Shown: one piece after another, positions 4,749 to 5,482 of the stretch
How positions within the stretch are numbered: the first letter of the stretch is position 1
How the letters are laid out: every line of letters begins with the position of its first letter
The notes under the pieces: model-generated
Database searches by the model: none
Told to the model about the DNA's origin: nothing
The model's input: the letters and a program-made list of their open reading frames with translations, nothing else
Assembly: GCA_050179115.1 (NCBI GenBank)
Contig: JBFXFL010000073.1
Location: 1 to 5,482, forward strand
Origin: JAGPUQ01 sp050179115
Lineage (GTDB): Bacteria > Pseudomonadota > Gammaproteobacteria > Pseudomonadales > Porticoccaceae
Length of the DNA: 5,482 nt
Reading direction: 5' to 3'
Translations under genes and position numbers: made by a program

Positions 4749-5482
4749 TCATGTCTTTACGCGGGCCCACGCATTGCGCAAAGGCGAAAAATTAGGTGCC
4801 GCATCATTTATCTCGGCGACCATTCCAGGGGCTTCCGAATACTTCTCGGCGATGCGCGGAGAGATGACAATGCCGTGAAGTTGCGCGCGCAGGTCATCCC
4901 ATCGATCACGTAGCACCTGCCAATTCACTTCGTCATACGTTCCTCGGAAAACCACTGCGCGAATTTCTATTCTAGGAAGATCTTCCTTTGGGAGCTTGTC
5001 AGCAATAGCTTGAGTCAGCTTTTCCTCCCACAAACTGCCGATCCGATCGACGCGGCCAATCTGCTGTTCAACTACGCCAGGATTCCACTCTGGATGCAGT
5101 AGCACCACTGTGCGACATGCTTTGTGCAGATTAAGCCCTTCACGGCCCACTAACGACTGTGCCACTAATACCTTGGGGTGAGCTGGTTTCCGATTGAAGG
5201 CCAATTGCAAGAAGCGCCGAGTCTCTGGTCTCGTTTCACCATACATCAGTCGTGCATATCCATCTTCTGGGCGGTTGTATTCCTCGCGAAGCCTGCTTTC
5301 AAGTTCAGCCCAGAGATCATCGGCCTCTTCCCCTTCATCCAACTGCCCGTTACCACCTGCGTCACCCTCGTCGCGATCACTCGCCGCCGCAACTAGATCA
5401 ACGAAGGCCTGAGCGTAGTCAGTGGATATGGCAGTTCCAGCGCTGACGCCCATCAGTTCTTGTATCGCCCGCGCCACTACCG
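4749..5482 (-). CDS. SNF2-type helicase, C-terminal part (cut by window edge)
   Basis: This is the 3' end of a larger gene; the frame is open to the right edge, so the true start lies outside. About 240 residues are visible. Numbering from the GTG at 5477, they contain the end of helicase domain 2: motif V-like VLVAQSLVGREGLNLH (103-118), the HPEWNP segment (128-133), and motif VI QQIGRVDRIGS (138-148), whose arginines contact ATP. These are typical of SNF2/RapA-like superfamily 2 translocases that move along double-stranded DNA. A very acidic linker (about 34-54) precedes the motifs. About 94 residues follow, containing GTYDEVNW and LRDRWDDLRAQLHG, which I associate with large bacterial SNF2 helicases, some of them from defence systems such as DISARM. 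I cannot name the system. The stop lies 20 bases from the DUF262 stub. Confidence 0.85.
   Translation of the reverse strand, partial: VVARAIQELMGVSAGTAISTDYAQAFVDLVAAASDRDEGDAGGNGQLDEGEEADDLWAELESRLREEYNRPEDGYARLMYGETRPETRRFLQLAFNRKPAHPKVLVAQSLVGREGLNLHKACRTVVLLHPEWNPGVVEQQIGRVDRIGSLWEEKLTQAIADKLPKEDLPRIEIRAVVFRGTYDEVNWQVLRDRWDDLRAQLHGIVISPRIAEKYSEAPGMVAEINDAAPNFSPLRNAWARVKT

Noticed and set aside
1..5482. CRISPR array
   Set aside because: No regularly spaced direct repeats of CRISPR size occur. The only close direct repeat (caaccgataa) is 10 bases with a 3-base gap.

Overview
The window looks like a piece of a proteobacterial chromosome, probably gammaproteobacterial. The evidence is a GC-rich background, good Shine-Dalgarno sequences, proteobacterial-type catabolic enzymes, and intergenic sequence of a type I associate with interspersed repeats in such genomes. 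No ribosomal or other marker gene is present, so the assignment is loose. Composition changes along the window: the left 2.2 kb (two catabolic enzymes) is clearly GC-rich, while the secreted-protein gene and the right-hand defence or mobile-type genes are visibly richer in AT.

Left part (1-2240). A gene-free, hairpin-rich and repeat-like stretch is followed by two minus-strand enzyme genes. One is a classical short-chain dehydrogenase/reductase (293-1150). The other is a crotonase-family enoyl-CoA hydratase/isomerase (1467-2225). Both keep their full catalytic residues. Their spacing (about 316 bases, with repeat-like motifs between) argues against tight co-transcription, but both types of enzyme act in CoA-thioester, fatty-acid-like or steroid/terpenoid degradation. 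A promoter for the crotonase is proposed at 2301-2329.

Middle (2226-3653). A divergent intergenic region leads to a plus-strand gene (2421-3344) for an exported, probably beta-propeller protein of unknown function. A stem-loop follows its stop codon. The next 309 bases are gene-free and contain direct repeats and stacked hairpins.

Right part (3654-5482). A minus-strand type II toxin-antitoxin operon (YefM/Phd-type antitoxin, then ParE/RelE-type toxin, 1-base overlap) has a recognisable promoter overlapped by a palindromic operator. Next come a potentially structured 72-base segment and a plus-strand stub of a DUF262 (GmrSD-like) gene that breaks off after about 50 family-like residues. Last is the C-terminal part of a SNF2-type helicase on the minus strand, which runs off the right edge. 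The stub and the helicase end tail to tail about 20 bases apart. This combination reads as the eroded edge of a defence island. No complete new system is visible. The most interesting items are the truncated DUF262 gene beside the helicase, the structured intergenic segments, and the shared intergenic motifs.
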